64,000 nt of DNA. Origin: DASSFG01 sp035547915 (GTDB taxonomy: Bacteria > Planctomycetota > Planctomycetia > Pirellulales > JAICIG01). Below are positions 25,318-33,655 of this stretch, in pieces (the stretch's first letter is position 1; every line of letters starts with the position of its first letter). The stretch covers positions 186,001-250,000 of the forward strand of contig DASZTS010000015.1 in NCBI GenBank assembly GCA_035547915.1, read 5' to 3'. Under the pieces are notes generated by a model. The model did no database searches and was not told the origin of the DNA. It saw nothing but the letters and a program-made list of their open reading frames with translations. The translations under genes were made by a program, and so were the position numbers.

Positions 25318-26466
25318 TCAATCGAGCCAGTCGCGCTCTCGTAGCCGCTCGGGGACGTATTCTTCCGTCACATAGCTGATGTCTTTGCTCACGAGCGATT
25401 CGACTTCCAGCTTGAAGCCGTTCGACAACAGCTTCTGAATCTCTTTCTGCCAACCCTTGTGGCCGGCAAACCAAGGGTAGCCGGCGATCTGCTTGGCCCG
25501 TTTGACGTCGGTCTCGTTGAGGTTGATCTTCACGCTGTTGGATAGTTGGCAGCGCTCGAAGTCGATCGAGCGCAAGCCGATGTATTTGGCATCGGGGATC
25601 GCCATGCGCGTCGATTCGAAAGCCAGATTGATCGATCCCTGCTTGATGACGCTGTAGATGTAGTACCCCCAGGGGTCGTTGTCCAACAGACAGTACACGG
25701 GCAGGTTCAGCTCATGGTGCAACCTGGAAAGCATGCGTCTCACGCCGCGCGGCGGCTGGCCGCTGCCGTGCGTCAGCAGGCACTTATGCTCCTTCCAGAA
25801 TTTGTCTTCGTTGAAGCGTCGCCAAACCGTGTCCTTTTCGACATGCATGATGAACTTGGCGTCGCACTTCGTGAACTGGATGATCTCCGGCTCGACGATC
25901 GACGGAATACTGTAGCCCGCCGACCCCATGCGTGAGCAATCGATCTCATCGCCGTTGTCGATCAGGGTGAGTGAACCGGCCAGATTGCCGCGGTTCGAGG
26001 CGAAGACGTGCAGCTCTTCGCGCAGGCTGTTGAGCGTCACTTCGACGTCTTCGATGATCGGGTCGCACTCGTCCTGGTCGCCGAAGGTCTCTTCCTTGGT
26101 GCCCTCGATCGTGTGCTTGAGCAGGTAATACAGACCTCGGATGCTGGTCGTCTTCTGCTCGTCGATGAGCCGTTTGCAGCCGCTGGCGACGAGCAGCGTC
26201 TGCATATAAGCCTTGGCCTGCGAGACGTTGAAGAGCTGCCGGCGGTTCTTGTTGCCGCCCATTTCGATATACCGTTTCGTCTTGTTGTAGCGCACGTTGG
26301 AGAGCGCACGGGCGGGTATCTCGAGGAACGGCTCGCGCTTTTTATCGGCGGCCACCACTACGCCGTCGGCCAGATTCTTCAGGTCGCCGAGGGTCTTCTT
26401 GTCGCGCTTGCCGACAGCGGCGTTCGCGGATCGGTTGCTGTCCGTCGCGGTTCGCTTCTTGGCCAT
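25318..26466 (-). CDS. top6A: DNA topoisomerase VI subunit A (Spo11-like)
   Basis: Subunit A of topoisomerase VI cuts both strands of DNA through a catalytic tyrosine in a winged-helix domain and uses a Toprim domain for magnesium. The 382-residue protein has TTSIRGLYYLLKHT, with the tyrosine pair at 113-114. Toprim motifs follow as HVEKDTVWRRF (Glu210), LTHGSGQPPRGVRRMLSRL and LLDNDPWGYYI (Asp262 and Asp264). It has a basic N-terminal extension of about 60 residues. The start at 26466 is 17 bases after the end of subunit B, so the two are co-transcribed. An in-frame extension back to 26958 lies over the subunit B gene and is not used. The family is typical of archaea and found in only some bacteria. 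Confidence 0.95.
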   Translation of the reverse strand: MAKKRTATDSNRSANAAVGKRDKKTLGDLKNLADGVVVAADKKREPFLEIPARALSNVRYNKTKRYIEMGGNKNRRQLFNVSQAKAYMQTLLVASGCKRLIDEQKTTSIRGLYYLLKHTIEGTKEETFGDQDECDPIIEDVEVTLNSLREELHVFASNRGNLAGSLTLIDNGDEIDCSRMGSAGYSIPSIVEPEIIQFTKCDAKFIMHVEKDTVWRRFNEDKFWKEHKCLLTHGSGQPPRGVRRMLSRLHHELNLPVYCLLDNDPWGYYIYSVIKQGSINLAFESTRMAIPDAKYIGLRSIDFERCQLSNSVKINLNETDVKRAKQIAGYPWFAGHKGWQKEIQKLLSNGFKLEVESLVSKDISYVTEEYVPERLRERDWLD

Positions 26467-26483
26467 GAAATCCCTTCTCGTCG

Positions 26484-28688
26484 CTATGGCTTGGCGGCGA
26501 CTGAAGACGCAGCCGCATCCGCCTGGGGAATGATCAACACGTTGGACCCGAAATCTTCTTCTTCCTCTTCGGTGATTTTGCGACCGCGATCGTCGAGCTT
26601 GACGTCCGCCTCGGCGGTCTTCTTCTTGGCGACCTCCAGCAGCTTGTCGTAGACGGTCTTGCGATCGGCCTTGTTCAGGTCGCTCACGGCGGTGGCCACT
26701 TCGCCCAAGTAGCGCAAGAAGAGGCTGCGACGCTCTCCCTCTTGCTTCACCTTCAACCGCCGCCGCAGATACATGCTCAGTTTGCGGCCCACCGCCTGGA
26801 GCGCGAGACGCAGTTCTTTTTGAATCTCCGGATAGCTGGCGACGGCCTCTTTCGATTCGCTGGTGAACGGCACCCAGACGCTGGCGACGTGCACCATGAT
26901 CGTCACCGGCCCGTTGGGCAACGCGCCGCGCGATTGCGACAATCCATAGGCCCTCCAATTGGTCGAGGCGATCGTCTGCGTGATCGCACAGGCGCCCGGC
27001 TGGAATTGCAGCGGCACGCGATTGGCAAACCGCATGACGTTCATCGACTGCCCTTCGTCGAGGCTCACCGATCGCATGGCCGTGTGGAGTTTACCGATGT
27101 CGGCCGCTTTCAGCTTGCCCGGCGTCAGTCGCTGGCCGAGGTCGGCTTCCTTCAAGATGCGTTCCGCACCGTCCGGGCCGATGCCGTTGAAGTTGCTGAT
27201 GAGGAACTGTCGCAACGAGCGGGCGTCGCTCTCGGACAGCAATTCGGTGAGCGCCTCCAAAGAGACCTTCTGGGCGCTGCTCACGCCGCCGTAAGCCAGC
27301 GCGGCTTCGACCACGAAGGGATTGCCGCGATAGACGGCCGGCGGGCGCGTGGCCGCCACGTAGAATTCCCCCGGCACGACCTTATGCAACCCCTTGAGCA
27401 GCAGCTCCTCGCCGATCGGCACGAGGCAATCGGTGGCGGGTGAGCCGATCTTGGTTTGTTGGATGGCCTGGAACAGAGAGTCGGCTTCGTGTCGTCCAAT
27501 CTTGCTGGCCGACGCGCGCACGCTCAGCTTGGCCGTCTCACAGATCTTACGGGCGACTCCCGGGCTGACTCGTGAAAAGCTGGTCGTCAGGAATTGGGCG
27601 AGCGTCGTGGCCTTGGTGTCCTTGAGCATCGTCATCAGCCGACCGAGCTCGACGCCGTAGGGATGCGGCTTGATCTCCTTCGGTTCGGGCGGCAGGGCCG
27701 TGCTCGATCGCTCGTAGAGCGTCTCGTTCCCTTCCGGGTCGACGTAGTGCACCGTGACATGGGGGTTGGCGATGGCGGTTTCTTCGAGGTATTCGTCGAC
27801 GCTGCCGCGGCCGCGCTGGTAACGGGCCTCCAACTCGATGGTCACGCGCGTGCCATGGTCGAGTTCGATCCATTCGATCTCGTGCTTCTCGATAACCTTG
27901 CGGCCCGCCTCACCGGGTGGAATGTCGACTCCCTCGCCCTTGCCGTTGAGGATCTCGGGCTTGTTCTTCTTGGTGTCGATCTGGATCTCGTAGTAGTGGG
28001 CCGGCTTGCGGGGCGACACCTTGGAGATGATCTTGACGGGCTTGCCGGTCGTCAGCACGCCGTACATGCCCGCGGCGCTGATGCCGATCCCTTGTTGCCC
28101 GCGGCTCATCCGCAGCCGGTGGAATTTCGAGCCGTAGAGCAGCTTGCCGAAGATGTTGGGAATCTGCGCCTTCAAGATGCCCGGGCCGTTGTCCTGAATG
28201 CCGACCTTGAAGCGGTTGGGCGAGGTCTGTTCGACGTGGACCCAGACCTCGGGCAAGATGCCGGCCTCTTCACACGCATCGAGCGAGTTGTCGACGGCCT
28301 CCTTGATCGTGGTGAGCAAGGCCTTGCGGGGGTTGTCGAAGCCGAGCAGGTGGCGGTTCTTGGCAAAGAACTCGCTGACGGAAATGTCTCGCTGGCTGGC
28401 GGCCATCGACTCGGCGGTGGCCCGGCGACGCCGTGAGTCGGCTCGTGTGGCGCCGTTCGCCGGCTCATCGTGGCCGTTGCCGACGTGTGCGGCGCCGTCG
28501 CCATTGCTGCCGTTCGACTTGGCATCGGCGGCCTCGCCGTCGGCCGGGGTGGTGGCGCCAGATTTAGTGCCGGCAGAACCGTTACGTTCGGCTTTCGTGG
28601 AACGGGCAGACGGTTCGTGAGCGGGTGCGTCTTCCTTAACGCCTATCAAGGCGGGCCTCCGTGCATTCGATTTGCGGGCGTGCTTCAT
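26484..28688 (-). CDS. top6B: DNA topoisomerase VI subunit B (GHKL ATPase)
   Basis: Subunit B is the ATP-operated clamp of topoisomerase VI. From the ATG at 28688 it has 734 residues. An N-terminal tail of about 100 residues is low-complexity and polar (rich in Ala, Gly, Ser, Asn and Arg). The GHKL ATPase then has the N-box KEAVDNSLDACEEAG (130-144), DNGPG (166-170) and SRGQQGIGISAAGMYG (195-210). An H2TH-like segment (RQFLISNFNGIGPDGAERIL) and the transducer domain follow. The extreme C-terminus is acidic (EEEEEDFG). In-frame starts at 28760 and 28409 are alternatives; ATG 28688 gives the longest tail from an ATG within reach of the TATAAT box at 28770-28775. Confidence 0.95.
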   Translation of the reverse strand: MKHARKSNARRPALIGVKEDAPAHEPSARSTKAERNGSAGTKSGATTPADGEAADAKSNGSNGDGAAHVGNGHDEPANGATRADSRRRRATAESMAASQRDISVSEFFAKNRHLLGFDNPRKALLTTIKEAVDNSLDACEEAGILPEVWVHVEQTSPNRFKVGIQDNGPGILKAQIPNIFGKLLYGSKFHRLRMSRGQQGIGISAAGMYGVLTTGKPVKIISKVSPRKPAHYYEIQIDTKKNKPEILNGKGEGVDIPPGEAGRKVIEKHEIEWIELDHGTRVTIELEARYQRGRGSVDEYLEETAIANPHVTVHYVDPEGNETLYERSSTALPPEPKEIKPHPYGVELGRLMTMLKDTKATTLAQFLTTSFSRVSPGVARKICETAKLSVRASASKIGRHEADSLFQAIQQTKIGSPATDCLVPIGEELLLKGLHKVVPGEFYVAATRPPAVYRGNPFVVEAALAYGGVSSAQKVSLEALTELLSESDARSLRQFLISNFNGIGPDGAERILKEADLGQRLTPGKLKAADIGKLHTAMRSVSLDEGQSMNVMRFANRVPLQFQPGACAITQTIASTNWRAYGLSQSRGALPNGPVTIMVHVASVWVPFTSESKEAVASYPEIQKELRLALQAVGRKLSMYLRRRLKVKQEGERRSLFLRYLGEVATAVSDLNKADRKTVYDKLLEVAKKKTAEADVKLDDRGRKITEEEEEDFGSNVLIIPQADAAASSVAAKP

Positions 28689-29031
28689 TTCGTGGGTCGC
28701 TGCCGCGGCTGGAAAACGACGAGGATCCTGCCGCGCCGGCGGGCCGCGAAAAGAATTCAAAGCCTGCCCATTATACCGGACCGATTACATCGATCCCAGG
28801 TGGGTTTTCCTCCTGGCGCAGGTCGCTGCGGTTCTCGCGTACGGTCGGTGATGAAGCGAAATGCGGGCTGCAAAAAATCTGCCAGGCGCAACGCTGGCGC
28901 GTGCCGTCGCGATTGCGCGGTGAGCCGCAAAAAGCGTGGGTAGCGGACGTAGCGACCGCCGAGACTCTTATTAGCCCAACGGCCAAGCTCGCTCGTTGCA
29001 GACAAGACCCGGCTTGAAAGGAGTCGTTCTC
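28689..29031. other. divergent intergenic region
   Basis: The 343 bases between topoisomerase VI (reverse) and a small secreted protein (forward) hold the candidate TATAAT on the reverse strand and an AAAGGAG ribosome-binding site at 29018-29024 for the forward gene. Short frames here show no family features, and I see no RNA gene. Confidence 0.5.
28770..28775 (-). promoter_or_regulatory. candidate -10 box of the topoisomerase VI operon
   Basis: A perfect TATAAT reads on the reverse strand 82 bases before the subunit B start codon, in otherwise GC-rich DNA. A -35 box is not convincing (TGGGAT at 17 bases). If used, the leader would be about 75 bases long. Confidence 0.4.
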
Positions 29032-29400
29032 ATGGTTCGTGCACGGTTGCTCAAACGCCTGGTTTATCCGGCGATCGCCACGGCGGTCGTCACCGTCGCC
29101 GGTTCGGCCGTCCAGGCCGCCGACCTGTTCTACAACTATTACGTGTCGGGCAATCCGCCGGCGCAAGCCTTCCTGAGCCCGCGCCCCACGCCGCCGCTGG
29201 TGGGCCACACCTATGTCACCTATCAGCCGCTCTATCCCAACGAATTCTTGTACCGCCATCATCGTACCTATGCCCGCTACGACGGCCAGCACGCGCTGCC
29301 GGTAGCCAAGACCCACGTCTCTTGGAAGACGGGCCTGCTCCGCAGTCGCGTCTGGTATCCGCATCGCTATCCGGAAATCATGTTCCAGTACGCTCCCTAG
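29032..29400 (+). CDS. small secreted Tyr/His/Pro-rich protein
   Basis: This 122-residue protein has a clear Sec signal peptide (basic RARLLKRL, hydrophobic core, cleavage after AVQA). The mature part of about 95 residues is rich in aromatic residues, proline and histidine (DLFYNYYVSGNPPAQAFLSP, then FLYRHHRTYARYDG). AAAGGAG sits eight bases before the ATG. I recognise no family; similar short secreted proteins of unknown role are frequent in planctomycetes. The stop codon is inside a 14-base tandem duplication. The next gene is of the same kind and may be co-transcribed. Confidence 0.8.
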   Translation: MVRARLLKRLVYPAIATAVVTVAGSAVQAADLFYNYYVSGNPPAQAFLSPRPTPPLVGHTYVTYQPLYPNEFLYRHHRTYARYDGQHALPVAKTHVSWKTGLLRSRVWYPHRYPEIMFQYAP

Positions 29401-29425
29401 ACCACGGGGCCTAGACCACGGGGCC
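29398..29425 (+). repeat. 14-base tandem duplication at a stop codon
   Basis: TAGACCACGGGGCC occurs twice back to back (29398-29411 and 29412-29425). The first TAG is the stop codon of the preceding gene, so the unit carries a second TAG 14 bases on in another frame. Confidence 0.95.
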
Positions 29426-29477
29426 GAAGGGCGCGGGCGTGCGCACGGAATAGCCGCCTATCACGTTTGAGGGACCA

Positions 29478-29930
29478 ATGAAGTCACGAATACTCTCGAT
29501 CACCGCCGCCGCCGTCTTGGCCGCGGCATGGACCATGGGGCACGAAACGGTCAACGCCGGGGGCGTGCTCCGGAAGCAGTGCAACGATTGCAATCAATGC
29601 GGCCATTGCGCCCGCTGCGGCAGGCTTCACTGCCACGGAGAGTGTGGCTGCGGTAATCGTCGCGCCCAACAACACAGTGGCGAGGAGTGGTCCGGCAATT
29701 ATTACCACACCATGTGGGGCCAGCCGGTGGCGCTGATCGTGCCGCCCACGTCCGAATTGCAGACGCACTGGAATTGGGGCGTTGCCCAGACGTCGGTCAC
29801 GCCGATCTGGCCGCAGTATTCTCGCAATTACCCCGGACCCTACTACGGTGGCCGAGGTTTCCTGCCGACGCCGCGTTGGCCGAGCAGCACCGACCAGTTC
29901 GGTGTGTACTACGTCCGCGGTCCCTGGTAA
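29478..29930 (+). CDS. small secreted cysteine-rich protein
   Basis: The 150-residue product starts with a signal peptide (MKSRILSITAAAVLAAAW) and then a cysteine cluster, CNDCNQCGHCARCGRLHC, continued by HGECGCGN. This gives about nine cysteines within 35 residues, which suggests metal binding or disulfide cross-linking outside the cell. The rest is rich in Trp, Tyr, Pro and Gly (HTMWGQPVALIVPP, WPQYSRNYPGPYYGGRG). GAGGGA precedes the ATG at a short distance. No family was recognised. Its last 22 bases overlap the convergent gene at 29909. Confidence 0.8.
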   Translation: MKSRILSITAAAVLAAAWTMGHETVNAGGVLRKQCNDCNQCGHCARCGRLHCHGECGCGNRRAQQHSGEEWSGNYYHTMWGQPVALIVPPTSELQTHWNWGVAQTSVTPIWPQYSRNYPGPYYGGRGFLPTPRWPSSTDQFGVYYVRGPW

Positions 29931-30361
29931 GGCGACGCCAGGCCGGCGAACAGCGTGAGTTGCAGATTCTTGAGGCGCGCGGCATGCCGCTGCCAGCTCG
30001 CTCCGCATTGATGGGGATCGAGCCAGTGCGGCTCGAGAAAGAGAGCGGCGGGGTCGGTGAGTTGATGGTGGCGCGCCAGCCGAGTCAGCAGCCACCAGTC
30101 GGCCTTGGAGAGTTGGTGCCCGCGGCATAACTCACGGAGCAGGCCGCTCACGCTGTTCGGGTTGCCGCCCTCGGGCTTCATGAACAGGCGGGCAATGCCC
30201 CAGACGCTGACGAAGAACAGGCAGAAGATCAACAGCGCGGTGCCCAACTCGCCGGTGTCGACCGTGTTCGGCCGCCCGTGCATGCCGCGTATCACATTGC
30301 GTATCGCGTGCTGATCGGCGAACAGCAAGGGCAGCCAGTCGGGCGGGGCGAATTGCGGCAT
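29909..30361 (-). CDS. single-pass membrane protein of unknown function
   Basis: The 150-residue protein has one strong membrane helix (ALLIFCLFFVSVWGIARLF, about 42-60) and a soluble C-terminal part, SGLLRELCRGHQLSKADWWLLTRLARHHQLTDPAALFLEP. The latter looks like a small helical domain. The gene begins one base after the stop of the HEAT-repeat gene on the same strand, so the two form an operon. No catalytic motif is visible. Confidence 0.7.
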   Translation of the reverse strand: MPQFAPPDWLPLLFADQHAIRNVIRGMHGRPNTVDTGELGTALLIFCLFFVSVWGIARLFMKPEGGNPNSVSGLLRELCRGHQLSKADWWLLTRLARHHQLTDPAALFLEPHWLDPHQCGASWQRHAARLKNLQLTLFAGLASPYQGPRT

Positions 30362-30362
30362 G

Positions 30363-32021
30363 TCAGCGTCCCATATTGTGGTGGGCGGCTTGTGACAGTG
30401 CCGCCTCGACCTGCGCGTCCACCATGGCCATCAGATCGGGTCGGTGGCGCGACAGCTTGTCTAGGCTCTCGGCCGCGGCCTCCCGCACGGTCACGCTGGT
30501 GTCGTGTTCGGCCTCGCGCAGCGCCAGGCAGGCGCTCAGGGAAACCGACTGCGCCAGGGCGCGGGCGGCCTCCAGTCGGACGAGATGGTCTTCGTCCGCG
30601 AGAAGCGTGACTACGGTCGGTTCGACTTCTTCGACGATTTGCATGGCTTCGGCCACTTGCAGAGCGCGAATGCGTCGTCGCCGCGAGGGCGCGACCATCT
30701 CTTCCAAGAGTTGCGGGGCGGCATCGGGATCGACTTTGCGGACGAGAGCGCCGGTGCTGCGGCGGACCTGGTCTTCGAGCATGTCGAAGGCCGCCAGGTA
30801 GCGCGCGAAGTTGAACTCGGAGAGGCTGCGGCGGGCGGCTTCACGCACGCCTGGTTGTGGGCTGTCGGTCAGCCCCAGCAGGATCGAGACGGCGCCGGGA
30901 ATGCCACGTTCGCGCAGTTGGTCGAGTATGGCCGCCTGCACTTCCGGGTCGTCGTCGGCGAGCGCCTTCAGCGCGACCTGGTTCGCCTCGTTGCCATGGA
31001 ACTCGGCCAACGCCCGGGCAGCCGCCCGGCGGCCCCCTGGGGTGCCGTTGGTTACGAGATGTGCGATTGTCTCGAAGGCTTCTAGCCGATTCATGCCCGA
31101 GGCCATCACCATCTGTACGGCACTTTGTTGGGCGTCGTCATCGAGTGTGTCGAGCAGCGTCTCGCCGGGTTGCAGCCAGGCGAAGTGCTCGATCCGTGAC
31201 AGGTTGCGTTTGGCCGCGGCCGAGGGCTCGCTGCCGATCTTCCGCAACAGGACCTTGACGAAGGCGGCATCGCGGCGGTGGGCGATGGCGGTCAGGGTGG
31301 CCGACGGGGCCTGTGGGTCTTCCAAGTGTCCGAGCAGCAGCCGCAGCACGCCGGGCCGGCCGCTATGCGTCATGGAATCGATGAGCGGGCGATAGCTGGC
31401 GTGCAGCGGATCGAACAGGAGCTGTTTGAGCGTGACGTTATCGCGCTGGGCGAGCATGACGAACGCTTCGATCGGCTCGGTACGGCGGTGCCGCGCGTAG
31501 CGCATGACCGAGGCTTCGAGCGTGGCCACCAGATGGCCGCGGAGCGTGCGCGGATCCTGCCGCGGCTTGAAGTTCCTCGTCCCCGCCAAGTCGTCGTAAA
31601 ACAGGTCGGCCAGCGCGAGCGCCGTCTCGGCGGCCAGCGCCGCGGCGGGGCTCCCGTCGTTTTCCAGCAGATTGATCAGGGCCGGCATCAGGTCGTATTC
31701 GTGGAACCACAGAATCGCCTGGCAGGCATTGGCGCAGCTCTGGCGGTCGCCGGAGAGCAGCGCGTCGCGCAGGGCGTGCGACATCGTTCCGCGATACTCG
31801 TGCAGAATCTCGCGCCACTTCGGATCGAGCTGATGCAGCCTCCGCAGCAGCTCCTGGTGTCCGGCCAGGCTGTGGCGCTTGAGCAGGGCACGCAGCGCCG
31901 CATCGCGGATGACAATCTCGCTCGAATCGAGCGCGGCCAGCAGCGTACCCGTCGCGGCTTCGTTTTCACTCCGCGCGAGCAGATCGAATGTCGTGCTGAG
32001 CCCCTCGTTCTTCGGCGCCAC
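30363..32021 (-). CDS. HEAT-repeat protein
   Basis: The 552-residue protein is built of helical repeats of about 30 residues with the HEAT/PBS-lyase pattern. Examples are VIRDAALRALLKRHS, NQVALKALADDDPEVQAAIL and DEDHLVRLEAARALAQSVSL near the C-terminus. It has no signal peptide or membrane segment, so it is a cytoplasmic scaffold or adaptor. The start is GTG at 32021. It is followed one base later by the membrane protein at 29909-30361, which suggests it docks to a membrane partner. Its ligand cannot be read from sequence. Confidence 0.88.
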   Translation of the reverse strand: MAPKNEGLSTTFDLLARSENEAATGTLLAALDSSEIVIRDAALRALLKRHSLAGHQELLRRLHQLDPKWREILHEYRGTMSHALRDALLSGDRQSCANACQAILWFHEYDLMPALINLLENDGSPAAALAAETALALADLFYDDLAGTRNFKPRQDPRTLRGHLVATLEASVMRYARHRRTEPIEAFVMLAQRDNVTLKQLLFDPLHASYRPLIDSMTHSGRPGVLRLLLGHLEDPQAPSATLTAIAHRRDAAFVKVLLRKIGSEPSAAAKRNLSRIEHFAWLQPGETLLDTLDDDAQQSAVQMVMASGMNRLEAFETIAHLVTNGTPGGRRAAARALAEFHGNEANQVALKALADDDPEVQAAILDQLRERGIPGAVSILLGLTDSPQPGVREAARRSLSEFNFARYLAAFDMLEDQVRRSTGALVRKVDPDAAPQLLEEMVAPSRRRRIRALQVAEAMQIVEEVEPTVVTLLADEDHLVRLEAARALAQSVSLSACLALREAEHDTSVTVREAAAESLDKLSRHRPDLMAMVDAQVEAALSQAAHHNMGR

Positions 32022-32295
32022 CGCAGCTCCTCGTGCGTCAGGCTTGGCCCGGCCGAACCTCCCGCGCCGGGCATCTCACGGGAACTCTAGGTTTTTCTAC
32101 ACCGTCGAGTGGGGGATGCGTTGATCTCAGAATGCAATCGCGCCGTTCGGCATGATCTAGCGCCGGCGAGCCCGAGATGGGTCGGCTCAATGCTTAGGAC
32201 CGCTCCGAGCGGCTTGATTTAAGCTCTCCAACCGTTCAAACTCAAAGAATCCGCTCAAAACCTCCCGCCTGCTCGCTTCATTGGGATCCATTCGT

Positions 32296-32562
32296 ATGTC
32301 CGCATCCGTTGCCGCGTCGGAAGTGCTGAATCGCGAGTTCTTGGAGATTCGGGCTCGCGTGCTGGAGGTGGCCGCGGCTCTCGATCGCATCGATCGAGCC
32401 TCCGGTTCGGTGAAAACGGACCAGCGCTGCGGGCGGATCGACCGCGCCTTGGCGGCGCTGGCCCAAAGCGGTCCGGGGCGGGCCGAACGGGTGCAGATGA
32501 TCTTTTCGCTCCCCTACCAGGAGGACTGGCAGAGCGAGTTTGCGATCGAGCAACGCAGGTAA
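32296..32562 (+). CDS. small helical protein upstream of TatD-family hydrolase
   Basis: This 88-residue soluble protein is mostly helical and charged (LNREFLEIRARVLEVAAALDR, then GRAERVQMIFSLPYQEDW). It ends seven bases before the hydrolase start, so the two are co-transcribed. An in-frame TTG at 32281 is a less likely start than the ATG at 32296. The family and function are unknown. Its tight coupling suggests it serves the hydrolase. Confidence 0.75.
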   Translation: MSASVAASEVLNREFLEIRARVLEVAAALDRIDRASGSVKTDQRCGRIDRALAALAQSGPGRAERVQMIFSLPYQEDWQSEFAIEQRR

Positions 32563-32569
32563 CCGACGC

Positions 32570-33394
32570 ATGGACTACATCGATCCACACATCCACATGG
32601 TCTCGCGCGTCACCGACGACTACGAGACGCTCGCCAAGATGGGCTGCCGGGCCGTCAGCGAGCCGGCCTTCTGGGCAGGCTTCGACCGGGGGAGCGTCGA
32701 CGGCTTTCGCGACTACTTCCGCCAGCTCACCGAGTTCGAACCGAAGCGCGCGGGTTGGTATGGCATCCAGCACTACACGTGGCTCTGCATCAACGCCAAG
32801 GAAGCCGAGAACGTCAGCCTCTCGCGCGAAGTGATCGCCATGATTCCCGAGTTTCTGAACAACCCGGGTGTGCTCGGCATCGGTGAGATCGGGCTCAATA
32901 AGAACACGCGCAACGAATCGATCGTGTTCCTGGAACACCTCGATCTGGCGGCCAAGACCAACGAGCAGATCCTGATTCACACGCCGCACCTGGAAGACAA
33001 ATACCCTGGGACGCGGATGATCTTGGACATGCTCTGCGACGACCGCCGTCTCGATCGCAGCCGAGTGCTCGTCGATCACGTCGAAGAGCACACGATCCGT
33101 CCGGTGCTCGAAGCCGGCTTCTGGGCCGGCATGACGCTCTACCCCGTGAGCAAGTGCACTCCGCAACGGGCGGTCGATATGGTGGAGATGTACGGCCCCG
33201 AGCGGGTGCTGGTGAATTCGGCCGGCGATTGGGGCCCGTCGAAGCCGACGGCCGTGCCCGACTTTATCTTGGCGATGCGGTTGCGTGGGCATCCGGAATC
33301 GCTCATTCGCCAGGTCGTCTATGAAAATCCGCTCCAATTCTTCGGCCAGAGCCGCGGATTTCGTTTCACGTCACCCGACGCTGTGACTCATTGA
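32570..33394 (+). CDS. TatD-family metal-dependent hydrolase, EboB-like
   Basis: The 274-residue protein has the TIM-barrel metal-hydrolase pattern: DPHIHM at residues 5-10 (HxH), GIGEIGLNK (metal-binding Glu), LIHTPH and VLVDHVEEHT, and NSAGDWG near the end with the final Asp. This spacing and the start IDPHIHMVSRVTDDYE resemble the TatD-like protein of the ebo gene cluster, which takes part in transport or processing of secondary-metabolite precursors in several phyla. No other ebo genes are seen here. The start at 32570 is chosen over 32540 because the barrel begins there. DNase activity is not implied. Confidence 0.88.
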   Translation: MDYIDPHIHMVSRVTDDYETLAKMGCRAVSEPAFWAGFDRGSVDGFRDYFRQLTEFEPKRAGWYGIQHYTWLCINAKEAENVSLSREVIAMIPEFLNNPGVLGIGEIGLNKNTRNESIVFLEHLDLAAKTNEQILIHTPHLEDKYPGTRMILDMLCDDRRLDRSRVLVDHVEEHTIRPVLEAGFWAGMTLYPVSKCTPQRAVDMVEMYGPERVLVNSAGDWGPSKPTAVPDFILAMRLRGHPESLIRQVVYENPLQFFGQSRGFRFTSPDAVTH

Positions 33395-33655
33395 TACGGG
33401 TGTGGGGAAGGTACGATTTCCCGCTCCTCCATGTGACATGCGCCTCGCCGGGGCGTGCGCAAAGAGTCTTGTGCTCCGCGGGCTGGATATGGCCGCGACG
33501 CCTACCGACCGGTGGGTCTGAAACACGAACCATGCGTGGTCAGTATCGAAAGCCAGTTAGCCGGCGTTTGTGCGGCGGTTGCCTGGCGTGGTAAGCTAAG
33601 ATCAAGCACGATCGGCGTTTGGCTGCGGTCCGACCCTGTACTGCACACCGTAGAA

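Noticed and set aside
26467..26958. N-terminal extension of topoisomerase VI subunit A
   Set aside because: The extension runs inside the subunit B gene in another phase, and the conserved protein begins at MAKKRTATDS at 26466.
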